DNA of 64,000 nucleotides from Flavobacteriales bacterium (GTDB taxonomy: Bacteria > Bacteroidota > Bacteroidia > Flavobacteriales > Weeksellaceae): contig JACJZS010000002.1 of the NCBI GenBank assembly GCA_020635515.1, positions 1,288,001 through 1,352,000 on the forward strand, read 5' to 3'. Below, piece after piece: positions 34,258-43,098 of this stretch. The stretch's first letter is position 1. Every line of letters begins with the position of its first letter. The position numbers were made by a program, and so were the translations under genes. The notes under the pieces were generated by a model, which worked only from the letters and a program-made list of their open reading frames with translations, was not told where the DNA came from and ran no database searches.

Positions 34258-36777
34258 ATGAAATGTTCTTTTTTCTTTTTTCTTTTTTCTTTTTGTCTTG
34301 TGAGTTATTCACAAATAAAAGTTTCTGGGAAAGTAGTAGATGATAAAACAAACTTAGGTTTGGCTTTTGTAGATGTTTTTGTTCCTGACTCGGAATACTA
34401 CACAACAACCAATACCGATGGAAGTTTTTATCTAGAAGTGCCTAATTCTGTAAGCTCAATTAAAGTTTCACAATTTGGATACTATGTAGAAGACATAGAT
34501 ATTACTCAAAAAGCAAATTACGATATAGTTGTTCGTTTATCTAAAGAGGAAAATGAAAAACAGCTTAAAGAAGTAGTCATAACAACAAGAGTTAATTATA
34601 AAAATAAAAAAGAAAATCCTGCCTACGCAATACTTAGAGAAGTTTGGAAGAGAAAGAAAACCAATGGTTTAAAAAAAGTAGATGACTATCAGTACGAAGA
34701 ATACGAAAAAATACAGTTTGATTTAAATAATATAGATTCTGCTTTTACGAAGAAAAAAATATTTAATAAACTCGAATTTGTATTTAATAATATAGACACT
34801 TCAAGGGTTTCTGGGAAAGCATATTTGCCAATGTTTTTAAATGAATCCATTACAGAGGTAATAGGTAGAAATAGACCTAATAAGAAAGAAATAAGAGAAT
34901 TAATTGCGAATAAAACTTCAGGGTTTCAAGATAATGAAATTGTTTCTCAGAGTGTAAAGAACCTATACAAAGATTATGATATTTACGAAAATAGAATCAA
35001 TTTTTTTAACAAAGGTTTTGTTTCTCCCATTGCTACCGATGGATTTTTTCATTATGATTATGAACTAAGAGATACCATAAAAGCAGATGATGTAGAGTGT
35101 TATAGAATAAAATACTATCCAAAAAGAGAAGGAGAACTTACTTTTAAGGGAACTTTTCTTGTAACTAAAGACACGTATGCAATTAAAGAAATTACGTTAG
35201 CTACTACCAAGGGAATCAATGTTAACTTTATTAGAGATATTTATGTAGAATTGGAATATGAGCAATTAAATGATAGCGTTTTTGTTCCTAAAGAAACCTA
35301 TACCATGCTCGATATGTCCCTTCTTACAAAAAAATCAAAAGAAAAAGGAATTTTTGCACATAGAACGGTTTCGTTTGAAGATTACAAATTCGACCAACAT
35401 CTCCCAGATTCTATTTATCAACAGAATGTAAAGTATAAAGAAATAGAAGACTACACCAAAGATGATAGTTACTGGGAATTAAAAAGACATATTGCTCTTA
35501 AAAAAAGCGAAAAAAATATTTACGAAACGCTTGAAAGATTAGAAAATACACCTAAATTTAAACGATTTGTAAACCTTGGAGAAATCATTGCTTCGGGATA
35601 TTGGAATGTATGGAATGCTATAGATATAGGTAGAATATCCTCGTTTATTGGTGTGAATTCCATAGAAGGTTGGCGTCTTAAAATAGGAGCAAGAACGTAT
35701 TTTTCGCGTAATGATACTTGGCGTGCAAAATTTTATACGGCATACGGATTTAAAGATGAGAAAGTAAAATACGGAGCAGAATTTAGAAAAATGTTTAATC
35801 CTAATAATCGGTTTACACTTGGAATCGGTACGAAAAGAGATATAGAGCAATTAGGTGCACAACTTACTACAGATGAAAGTATTTTATCTCGAACATTTGC
35901 TTCTTCTGGATTGTTTCAAAGAGGAAATAATACCAGTTTGAGTAATGTACATCAAGTTAGTACGTATGCGGAAATTGAATTATTTAAAAATACAGTAGCA
36001 CGATTAGATGGGACGTATCAGACAATAAAAACACAATCAGATGATTTTAATATTGATTATGTGCAAGATGGAAAATTAAAATCAGTAGCTACCGATTCTA
36101 GAATTTCACTTTCTTTAATGATGCATCCAGGAGCAAAATATTCTCTTTATGGACTTGATAGGTATGAACACAGCACATTAGCACCTACTATAATGCTTAA
36201 ATATACAAAAGGATTTAAAGGAATATTTAATTCAGGATTTGATTATAATAAACTTCAACTTTTTTATTATCATCCTATTTTGGTAGCAACATTAGGGAAA
36301 TTAGATTTTTCTCTAGAAGCAGGAAAGACATTCGAACCAGTACCTATTTCACTTTTAAGTGTAATTCCTGGGAATCAATCCTTATCGATTGTTCCTAATG
36401 TATTTTCACAAATTAATTACTATGAATTCGTTACAGATACGTACAGCAGTATGCATTTAGAACATCATTTTAATGGTAGATTATTTGGATTTATTCCTTT
36501 GCTAAAGAAGTTAAAATTACGTGAAGTTGCTTTTTTTAGAACTGCTTGGGGATCTATTTCTGATAAAGCAAAAGCGATGAATCGTTCTTCTATTCAGTAT
36601 ATTGCACCTAATGATAAATTATACTACGAGTACGGTTTTGGAATAGAAAACATAGGAATCGGAAATGTTCGTCCACTACGAATTGATTTTAACTGGAGAG
36701 GAAATTACTATGATAACCCAACCACAGATAAAGTTTCTAAGTTTGGAGTTAAGTTTGGTTTCTTTGTTAATTTTTAA
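34258..36777 (+). CDS. DUF5686 outer-membrane protein with carboxypeptidase-like regulatory domain
   Basis: An 839-residue exported protein: signal peptide (FFFFLFSFCLVSYSQ), then a carboxypeptidase-regulatory-like beta sandwich (residues about 20-105, GKVVDDKTNLGLAFVDVFV), then a DUF5686 region with barrel-like strands ending GVKFGFFVNF. The fold resembles TonB-linked surface proteins but lacks a plug domain. Function unknown. The frame reaches back to 34231, but that start lies inside the pdhB terminator, so ATG 34258 is used. No good promoter was seen, so expression may depend on read-through. The gene converges on the ABC exporter operon. Confidence 0.85.
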   Translation: MKCSFFFFLFSFCLVSYSQIKVSGKVVDDKTNLGLAFVDVFVPDSEYYTTTNTDGSFYLEVPNSVSSIKVSQFGYYVEDIDITQKANYDIVVRLSKEENEKQLKEVVITTRVNYKNKKENPAYAILREVWKRKKTNGLKKVDDYQYEEYEKIQFDLNNIDSAFTKKKIFNKLEFVFNNIDTSRVSGKAYLPMFLNESITEVIGRNRPNKKEIRELIANKTSGFQDNEIVSQSVKNLYKDYDIYENRINFFNKGFVSPIATDGFFHYDYELRDTIKADDVECYRIKYYPKREGELTFKGTFLVTKDTYAIKEITLATTKGINVNFIRDIYVELEYEQLNDSVFVPKETYTMLDMSLLTKKSKEKGIFAHRTVSFEDYKFDQHLPDSIYQQNVKYKEIEDYTKDDSYWELKRHIALKKSEKNIYETLERLENTPKFKRFVNLGEIIASGYWNVWNAIDIGRISSFIGVNSIEGWRLKIGARTYFSRNDTWRAKFYTAYGFKDEKVKYGAEFRKMFNPNNRFTLGIGTKRDIEQLGAQLTTDESILSRTFASSGLFQRGNNTSLSNVHQVSTYAEIELFKNTVARLDGTYQTIKTQSDDFNIDYVQDGKLKSVATDSRISLSLMMHPGAKYSLYGLDRYEHSTLAPTIMLKYTKGFKGIFNSGFDYNKLQLFYYHPILVATLGKLDFSLEAGKTFEPVPISLLSVIPGNQSLSIVPNVFSQINYYEFVTDTYSSMHLEHHFNGRLFGFIPLLKKLKLREVAFFRTAWGSISDKAKAMNRSSIQYIAPNDKLYYEYGFGIENIGIGNVRPLRIDFNWRGNYYDNPTTDKVSKFGVKFGFFVNF

Positions 36778-36793
36778 ATAGAAAAAAAATGAA

Positions 36794-37918
36794 TTACTCT
36801 TGTTTTTTATAGTTGAGTATTGCCCAAGTATTAAATAAAAGTGCATAAAAAGACATCACATAAATATGCTTGGTTATATCAGAAAAAGTACTTCCTTTTA
36901 GTATGACATTTCGCATTACCTGAATAAAGTAAGTGACAGGGTTAAGCGAGGCTATTGTTTTTGCCCAACTAGGCATAGACTCAATAGGAGTAAATAATCC
37001 ACTCATTAAAATAAAAATCATCATAAAAAAGAAAGCAATAGACATGGCTTGCTGTTGAGTCTGAGCGTAGGTGGATATAAGCATTCCAATTCCTAAAACA
37101 GTGATTAAATATAAAGCGAGAAAACCATACAATAAAAGAATAGAACCTTGAGGACGTATTCCATAGACGCCAAAGGCTATTATAAATAAACCAATACTAA
37201 ACACTATAGTTCCAATAATCCAAAAAGGAATTAATTTTCCCAATAAATATATATGTTTTTTTATGGGACTTACATTTATTTGCTCTATTGTACCAATTTC
37301 TTTTTCTTTAACAATATTTAAACTACACATATAAGCTCCTATCATGGTAACAAGTATTACTAGTATTCCAGGAACCATGAATTGTCTATAATTTAATACG
37401 CGGTTAAACCAGTTGGTATTTTGAGTTTCAATTATTTTTATAGGAATAGAATAAGAGGTTTTATTAATTGAATTTATAGGAATCTCTTGACTGAAATTTA
37501 AAAGTATTGAACCTAAATAAGAGCTACCTAATCCAGCTTTTACTCCGTTTATAGCATTGGCTGCAAGGAATACTTTTTTTTGCCCAATCCTACTTAAATC
37601 ACTTTCAAAATTATTAGGTATCTCTAAAATTAAATCACTGCTATCATCTTCAATATTTTTCAAAGCTTCACCAAAAGTATTGTTTAATGAGGTTAATTGA
37701 AAATAACCAGAAGAGGTGATTTTATTAATTAATTTTTGAGATAATACGCTATGGTCATTATCAATAATAGAAATTTTAATGTTTTTTATTTCATAATTTG
37801 CAGCAAGAGGCATTATTAGTAATTGCATCACAGGCATTATAAATAGCATGGGTAACAAAGCTTTATTTCTAAATATTTGTTTAAATTCTTTTTTTAATAA
37901 GTATTTTAAAGTCTTCAT
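36794..37918 (-). CDS. ABC-2 type transporter permease, YbhR-like
   Basis: A 374-residue inner-membrane permease of the ABC2_membrane_3 type. One N-terminal membrane helix (LLPMLFIMPVMQLLIMPLA) is followed by a periplasmic domain of about 150 residues and five or six C-terminal helices, with the conserved VKEKEIGTIEQINVSPIKKH cytoplasmic turn. It is the last gene of a six-gene leftward exporter operon and overlaps the partner permease by 4 bp. Together they should form a heterodimer that exports a drug, lipid or metabolite; substrate is unknown. Confidence 0.88.
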   Translation of the reverse strand: MKTLKYLLKKEFKQIFRNKALLPMLFIMPVMQLLIMPLAANYEIKNIKISIIDNDHSVLSQKLINKITSSGYFQLTSLNNTFGEALKNIEDDSSDLILEIPNNFESDLSRIGQKKVFLAANAINGVKAGLGSSYLGSILLNFSQEIPINSINKTSYSIPIKIIETQNTNWFNRVLNYRQFMVPGILVILVTMIGAYMCSLNIVKEKEIGTIEQINVSPIKKHIYLLGKLIPFWIIGTIVFSIGLFIIAFGVYGIRPQGSILLLYGFLALYLITVLGIGMLISTYAQTQQQAMSIAFFFMMIFILMSGLFTPIESMPSWAKTIASLNPVTYFIQVMRNVILKGSTFSDITKHIYVMSFYALLFNTWAILNYKKQE

Positions 37919-39021
37919 TCCATTCTAATTTTAAATTTTTTAAGACTTAATAGCAATAGTCCTAAAGTCATAGATATAAGAATTAATGTTTCTTTCCAAA
38001 CAGCTGAGATTCCTAAACCTTTAATCATTACATCTTTTATAATTATATAAAACCATTTGGAGGGTAATACATTAGAGATTAACTGCAAAGCTAAAGGCAT
38101 ATTTTCTAAAGGAAACATAAATCCAGTTAGTAAAATAGTAGGAATTAGCATTCCCATTAGTGAAATTAACATAGCTGTTTGTTGAGAATTAGTACTATTA
38201 GAAATTAATAAACCTAAGGAAAGTGCACATAATATGAAAATAGAACATACAAAATACAAAGTAAAAATATTACCTCGAATAGGAATATCTAATAAAAACC
38301 TACTCATAAGAAGTATAACCGTTAGATTTATTATGGATAATATAAAGTAGGGGACTGCTTTGGATAGAATATATAAAAACGGATGCATAGGAGAAACTAA
38401 AAGTACTTCCATAGTTCCCATTTCTTTTTCTTTAACAATAGATACTGAAGTCATTAAAACACATACCAAAAGAAGAACAAGTGTCATAACTCCTGGTACG
38501 AAATTGGTGGCACCTTTAAGTTCTGGATTGTATAACATTCTAACGCTTGGCTGAATAATTGCTTGTCGATTGTTATTTTGATTTATCTCTGATTGGTAGT
38601 CTGCTAAAATTAAATTTATGTATTGAGTTAGAGTCGTTGCTGTATTAGGGTCTGAGGCATCGGCAAGTATTTGTATTTTTCCATGATTAAAATGTTCAAG
38701 ATTGCTTTCAAATCCATTAGGGAAAACAATAGCTAATTTTATAATTCCTTTTTTAAACTCTGGAAGAATTTCTTTTTCTGATATGATTATTTTATCTAAA
38801 CTAAAATTTTTAGAAGCGTTTATTTTCTCAATGATAGAATGACTTGCTATGCTTTGATCATAATCACATATAATAATTTCAGCATTTTTAATTTCATTTG
38901 TTAATGCAAATCCAAAAAGAAGAATCTGAGCAATAGGAAGTCCGAACAACATAAGCATTGTTTTATTATCACGAAAAACATGTAAGAATTCCTTATGTAT
39001 AAAAGTTATAAATTGATTCAT
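37915..39021 (-). CDS. ABC-2 type transporter permease, YbhS-like
   Basis: A 368-residue permease paralogous to its neighbour, with VKEKEMGTMEVLLVSPMHPF in the conserved turn and the same layout of one N-terminal helix, a large periplasmic loop and a C-terminal bundle. The start is MNQFITFIHKEFLHVFRD, an amphipathic coupling-helix region. The gene follows the second ATPase gene by 3 bp and overlaps the next permease by 4 bp. Confidence 0.88.
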   Translation of the reverse strand: MNQFITFIHKEFLHVFRDNKTMLMLFGLPIAQILLFGFALTNEIKNAEIIICDYDQSIASHSIIEKINASKNFSLDKIIISEKEILPEFKKGIIKLAIVFPNGFESNLEHFNHGKIQILADASDPNTATTLTQYINLILADYQSEINQNNNRQAIIQPSVRMLYNPELKGATNFVPGVMTLVLLLVCVLMTSVSIVKEKEMGTMEVLLVSPMHPFLYILSKAVPYFILSIINLTVILLMSRFLLDIPIRGNIFTLYFVCSIFILCALSLGLLISNSTNSQQTAMLISLMGMLIPTILLTGFMFPLENMPLALQLISNVLPSKWFYIIIKDVMIKGLGISAVWKETLILISMTLGLLLLSLKKFKIRME

Positions 39022-39024
39022 ATT

Positions 39025-39765
39025 TTAATTTCTTTTTGCTTGGCGAGAAAGTTTATAAAATACATCGTCCATACTTTTTACTTCAAACTCTTGTTGTAAT
39101 TTGGAGGGTTTATCTAGTGCTACTATTTTTCCATCTACCATCATGGAAACTCTATCGCAGTATTCGGCCTCGTCCATATAATGAGTAGTTACAAATACGG
39201 TAATATCTTTTTTGGAAGCATCATAAATTAAGTCCCAAAATTGTCTACGTGTAATTGGATCAACACCTCCGGTAGGTTCGTCTAGAAAAACTATGGAAGG
39301 GTTATGAATAATTGCAACAGAAAAAGCTAATTTTTGTTTCCAACCCAAAGGTAGTGATTTAACTAAATGATTGGCTTGGTTTTGCATCGATAGATTTTCA
39401 ATTAACTGTTCTGATTTACTTTTTATTTCTTTATCATTTAATCCATAAATACCTCCAAAAAACTCAATATTTTCTTCTACGGTTAAATCCTCATATAAGG
39501 AAAATTTCTGACTCATGTATCCAATATTTTTTTTAATCACTTCCGTTTCTTCATATAAATCAAAACCTGCAATAGTTGCTTTTCCTGACGTAGGAATAGA
39601 AAGTCCACATAACATACGCATGGCCGTAGTTTTACCTGCTCCATTTGCTCCTAAAAAACCGAAAATTTCCCCTTTTTTTACGTTAAATGAAATCTGATCT
39701 ACTGCAGTAAACGTTCCAAATTTCTTAGTTAAGTTATCTACTTCTATTGTGAGATTAGTATTCAT
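39025..39765 (-). CDS. ABC transporter ATP-binding protein (C-terminal half-YbhF type)
   Basis: A 246-residue ATPase. Walker A is GANGAGKTT, Walker B is IVFLDEPTGGVD and the switch is THYMDEAE. The signature is LPLGWKQKLAF instead of LSGGQ, as in the second half of the E. coli YbhF fusion. It overlaps the upstream ATPase gene by 11 bp. The two ATPases should pair under the two permeases. Confidence 0.9.
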   Translation of the reverse strand: MNTNLTIEVDNLTKKFGTFTAVDQISFNVKKGEIFGFLGANGAGKTTAMRMLCGLSIPTSGKATIAGFDLYEETEVIKKNIGYMSQKFSLYEDLTVEENIEFFGGIYGLNDKEIKSKSEQLIENLSMQNQANHLVKSLPLGWKQKLAFSVAIIHNPSIVFLDEPTGGVDPITRRQFWDLIYDASKKDITVFVTTHYMDEAEYCDRVSMMVDGKIVALDKPSKLQQEFEVKSMDDVFYKLSRQAKRN

Positions 39766-40696
39766 TTCTTTGTTGTTTATTCATTAATTCTATAAAAGAA
39801 TCTTCAATACTTGCTTTAATCTCATGAATTTCTATATCTTCAAAATTTAGGGAGGAAAGCTTTTGTTTTAAAATTTCGATTTCTTTATGTATATTCTTAT
39901 TTTCTGCAAAACTAATGTGATGAAATTCGCCAAATGAAAATACCGAGTCAATTTCTGGAATTGTTTTTAATTCATCAAGAAGTCTAATCATTTCACTTGA
40001 TTTTATTTCAAATAGTGGTTTAGGGTATGATTCTTCTATTTTTTTTGGAGTATCAATTGTTAAAATTTCACCTTTTTGAATCAAAGCGATTCGTTCACAA
40101 AGATTAGCTTCATCCATGTAGGGAGTAGATACAAAAATCGTAATTCCTTCTTTTTTTAACTCTTTTAACATTTCCCAAAACTCTTTTCTTGAAACGGTAT
40201 CTACCCCTGTAGTAGGTTCATCAAGGAATAATATTTTAGGGTGATTAATAAGAGCACAGCAAAGAGCTAATTTTTGTTTCATTCCTCCAGAGAGAGCTCC
40301 AGCTTTCCTATTTTTAAAAGGCTCTAGTTGAACATAAATATTTTTTATAAGGTTGTAATTCTGTTTAACAGTTGTGTTAAAAATAGTTGCGAAGAAATTT
40401 AAATTTTCTTCAACGCTCAAATCAGGATACAATGAAAATTTTCCAGGCATATAACCAACAGAGCTTCTGATTTTTCTGTAATCTTTAATCACATCAAATC
40501 CCAAAACTTTTGCAGTTCCTTTATCAGCCAAAAGTAATGTTGTTAAGATTCTAAAAAGAGTTGTTTTACCTGCACCATCAGATCCAATCAAGCCAAATAA
40601 CTCTCCTTTTTTTACTGTCAAACTTATATCTTGAAGAGCTTTTATTGTGCCTTTATCAAATGATTTTGATATATCTTTAATTTCTATATCAAACAT
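39755..40696 (-). CDS. ABC transporter ATP-binding protein (N-terminal half-YbhF type)
   Basis: A 313-residue ATPase with Walker A GSDGAGKTT, signature LSGGMKQKLAL, Walker B ILFLDEPTTGVD and switch STPYMDEAN. A C-terminal regulatory extension of about 80 residues follows the ATPase core. It corresponds to the first half of YbhF, here a separate gene overlapping the next by 11 bp. Confidence 0.9.
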   Translation of the reverse strand: MFDIEIKDISKSFDKGTIKALQDISLTVKKGELFGLIGSDGAGKTTLFRILTTLLLADKGTAKVLGFDVIKDYRKIRSSVGYMPGKFSLYPDLSVEENLNFFATIFNTTVKQNYNLIKNIYVQLEPFKNRKAGALSGGMKQKLALCCALINHPKILFLDEPTTGVDTVSRKEFWEMLKELKKEGITIFVSTPYMDEANLCERIALIQKGEILTIDTPKKIEESYPKPLFEIKSSEMIRLLDELKTIPEIDSVFSFGEFHHISFAENKNIHKEIEILKQKLSSLNFEDIEIHEIKASIEDSFIELMNKQQRNEY

Positions 40697-40701
40697 AAAA
40701 A

Positions 40702-41682
40702 CTAAAATTTTATTTGACCGTACATTCCTATTTTATAGAACCCCTCATTCTTTACCTTTACTTTTATTGCATATACTAGATTTGCTCTTTCATCCTTTGT
40801 TTGTATTGTTTTTGGAGTAAATTCTGCTTTTTGGCTAATCCATACTATTTTCCCTTTTTGTTTTCGATATCCTCCTTTGCCATCATCAGTCATTATAGTG
40901 ACAGCATCGTTTAATTTTATTTGAGCTAATTGGTTTCCTGTGATGTATACTTTAAGATATAAGTCGTTCAAATTAGCAATTTTATATAAAGGTTTTCCTA
41001 TTGTAGCAAATTCACCTTCAAATGCTAGTTTACTAGTTACTGTTCCAGATAAATCAGTGGTTATAGTAGCATCATTGATTTGATTTTTAATAAGGTCTAA
41101 ATGTTTTTTATTCGGTGGAATTTCACTTGTTATTGAGCGATTACTAATTTGTACATTCTCTCTTGCTGATTTAATCTGGGAGTTTATAACGTTTATTTGT
41201 GATTTTGAGGCAATTAATTGTTTTTCCAAAACCTTTTTTTGACCAATTAAATCATCCAGTTGTTTTTGAGGAACAGCATTGGCTTTTACTAAATTTGTAA
41301 ATCGATGTACTTCTTTATCCAATACTTTGATTTGTTCTTGTAAAGTTGCATGTTGGTTTGTTTGTGTTATAAGCTGAGATCGTAAAATTTGAATTTGAGG
41401 TTCTGCATCAAGTTTTTTCTGATTAATAGCATTGATGCTCGCTTCAATTTGTTGTGCTTGGATTTCTAGCTGAGTGGCATCAATATGACCAATAACTTGT
41501 CCTGCGGTTAGAGTATCTCCTTCTTCAATAGTTAAATCTAATATTTTACCATTTGTTTCAGCACTTATGATTCGTTCATCTACTTCAAAACTTCCAGAGG
41601 CATCAAAATTATCTTCTGTAGTTTCACAAGACCATAAAGAGGAGATAAGTAGAGAGGTGTATAGTATGGTTGCTTTTTTCAT
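40702..41682 (-). CDS. HlyD/YbhG-type periplasmic adaptor lipoprotein
   Basis: A 326-residue membrane-fusion protein linking the ABC permeases to the TolC-like channel. It has a signal sequence with a lipobox-like ISSLWSC (Cys19), a biotinyl-lipoyl-like half motif (GKILDLTIEEGDTLTAGQVIG), a long coiled coil between about residues 75 and 200, and a beta-barrel domain with LYLKVYITGNQLAQI. It lies 9 bp after the outer-membrane gene and 5 bp before the ATPase gene. Confidence 0.9.
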   Translation of the reverse strand: MKKATILYTSLLISSLWSCETTEDNFDASGSFEVDERIISAETNGKILDLTIEEGDTLTAGQVIGHIDATQLEIQAQQIEASINAINQKKLDAEPQIQILRSQLITQTNQHATLQEQIKVLDKEVHRFTNLVKANAVPQKQLDDLIGQKKVLEKQLIASKSQINVINSQIKSARENVQISNRSITSEIPPNKKHLDLIKNQINDATITTDLSGTVTSKLAFEGEFATIGKPLYKIANLNDLYLKVYITGNQLAQIKLNDAVTIMTDDGKGGYRKQKGKIVWISQKAEFTPKTIQTKDERANLVYAIKVKVKNEGFYKIGMYGQIKF

Positions 41683-41691
41683 AAGTAAAAA

Positions 41692-42957
41692 TTAATTTCC
41701 AGTGATTATTGAATTTTTATATTGTAACATAAGGAGTTGAATTTTATGTAACTCTAAAGTTTCTCTTGCGTTGTATTCTGCATTTATATAGTTAATAAAA
41801 TCTAAGGTAGTTATAATTCCATTTTCCAGTTGAACTTTGGCTGTTTCTTTTATGGATTTTCTTAATTCTAAAATTTTTGAATCATTCAATATATTTACTT
41901 CTAATTGTTTGATTTCAGCATTGTTTTGATTCTGTGAGATTTGAGTATTCAGTAAGAATATTCTCTTTTGATTTTCAATTTTAGATTTATTTAATTTAAT
42001 AATGTCAAGAGTGTTTTTATTAGTGTAAAATTGAGAAATATCCCAACTAAATCTAATTCCTCCTAAGTAATACCATTGAAAATTATTACTCAAAAAATTT
42101 AAAGCAGGTCTTCCATATCCGCTTTGTAGAAATAATCCAACGGATGGAATCTTATTTTTATTTATAAGTTTATTTTGAAGGTTTAAAGCTTCTGTTTCAA
42201 GGTTGAATTGATTTAGTTCGGGTCTATTAATAGTATCATTTTTTTGAATGGATTTAGGAGTAATAAATACAGCTTCAGAATTAATATTTTTTCCAGTGAT
42301 AAGAGATAAAGTTTGGATATAAGCTTTTGTATTAATTTGTGTATTCTCTTGTTTTTGTGAGGTATTGATAGATTCAGCCTCTAATAGTGCTAGATTTGCA
42401 TAAGTTGATGTTCCGTTTTTTATTCCAGCTTTAGTTTTTTCAATGGAAGAATCTAAATCTTTTTTGATTAAGTCAATTTGTTCTGATTGAATTTTTAAAA
42501 GTAAAATCCCAAAATATATTTGTTGTATTCTTTCTTTTAAATCTAAAAGCTTAGCTTCTGTTTTTGCTATCTCAATATCCCCTTCTATCTGTAGATTTTC
42601 TTTTTGAATTTTGGTTTTACTTCTATCAGTTAGAGGTAAAAATAAATCAGAATAAATTTTATATTGATCTTTAGAAAGAGGAGTTATATTCATGGTAGGT
42701 GAAGAAAACGGAAGGCTTGTCACTGCTGATTGGTGAGTAGCTTGTCCGTTTATGGTAAGATGAGGTAAATTAGATTTTATTGCATTTTTAACAGAATATT
42801 CAGTTGTTTTTTTAATTAAATCTAAATCTTGTACTAGAGGAAAGTTTTCATCTGCCCAAGTATAACATTGTTCTAAATTTACCTCCATAATTTCTTGTGA
42901 GAAAAGAGTTTGGAAAGAGATTATTATAATCAAAAGTTGAAAGTATATAAATTTCAT
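41692..42957 (-). CDS. TolC-family outer membrane efflux protein
   Basis: A 421-residue outer-membrane factor with a signal peptide (LFSQ) and two TolC-type helical repeats. The first has LEQCYTWADENFPLVQDLDLIKK and the second resembles it around TALTLDFINYINAE-type helices near the C-terminus. It forms the trimeric exit channel of the exporter encoded downstream. It is the first gene of the six-gene operon. A near-consensus promoter lies at 43003-43010. Confidence 0.9.
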   Translation of the reverse strand: MKFIYFQLLIIIISFQTLFSQEIMEVNLEQCYTWADENFPLVQDLDLIKKTTEYSVKNAIKSNLPHLTINGQATHQSAVTSLPFSSPTMNITPLSKDQYKIYSDLFLPLTDRSKTKIQKENLQIEGDIEIAKTEAKLLDLKERIQQIYFGILLLKIQSEQIDLIKKDLDSSIEKTKAGIKNGTSTYANLALLEAESINTSQKQENTQINTKAYIQTLSLITGKNINSEAVFITPKSIQKNDTINRPELNQFNLETEALNLQNKLINKNKIPSVGLFLQSGYGRPALNFLSNNFQWYYLGGIRFSWDISQFYTNKNTLDIIKLNKSKIENQKRIFLLNTQISQNQNNAEIKQLEVNILNDSKILELRKSIKETAKVQLENGIITTLDFINYINAEYNARETLELHKIQLLMLQYKNSIITGN

Positions 42958-43002
42958 TTTTTAATATTAATGTAAGATTGGTAAATTATATTTTTATAGT
43001 TA

Positions 43003-43010
43003 TAAAGGTA
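43003..43010 (-). promoter_or_regulatory. probable -7 element for the ABC exporter operon
   Basis: The minus strand reads TACCTTTA, one base off TAnnTTTG, 46 bp before the tolC-like start. It is back to back with the ccsBA promoter. No regulator gene of the TetR type is next to the operon. Confidence 0.4.
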
Positions 43011-43070
43011 TTAATCTTTTTGTTTTTTTAGTGAATTTTATAGCTTCTTTGTTAATTTTTAAATATACAG

Positions 43071-43078
43071 TACCTTTG
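43071..43078 (+). promoter_or_regulatory. -7 promoter element for ccsBA
   Basis: TACCTTTG, a perfect TAnnTTTG, 20 bp before the ATG at 43099. Confidence 0.6.
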
Positions 43079-43098
43079 CGTATTAATTTTAAGAAATC

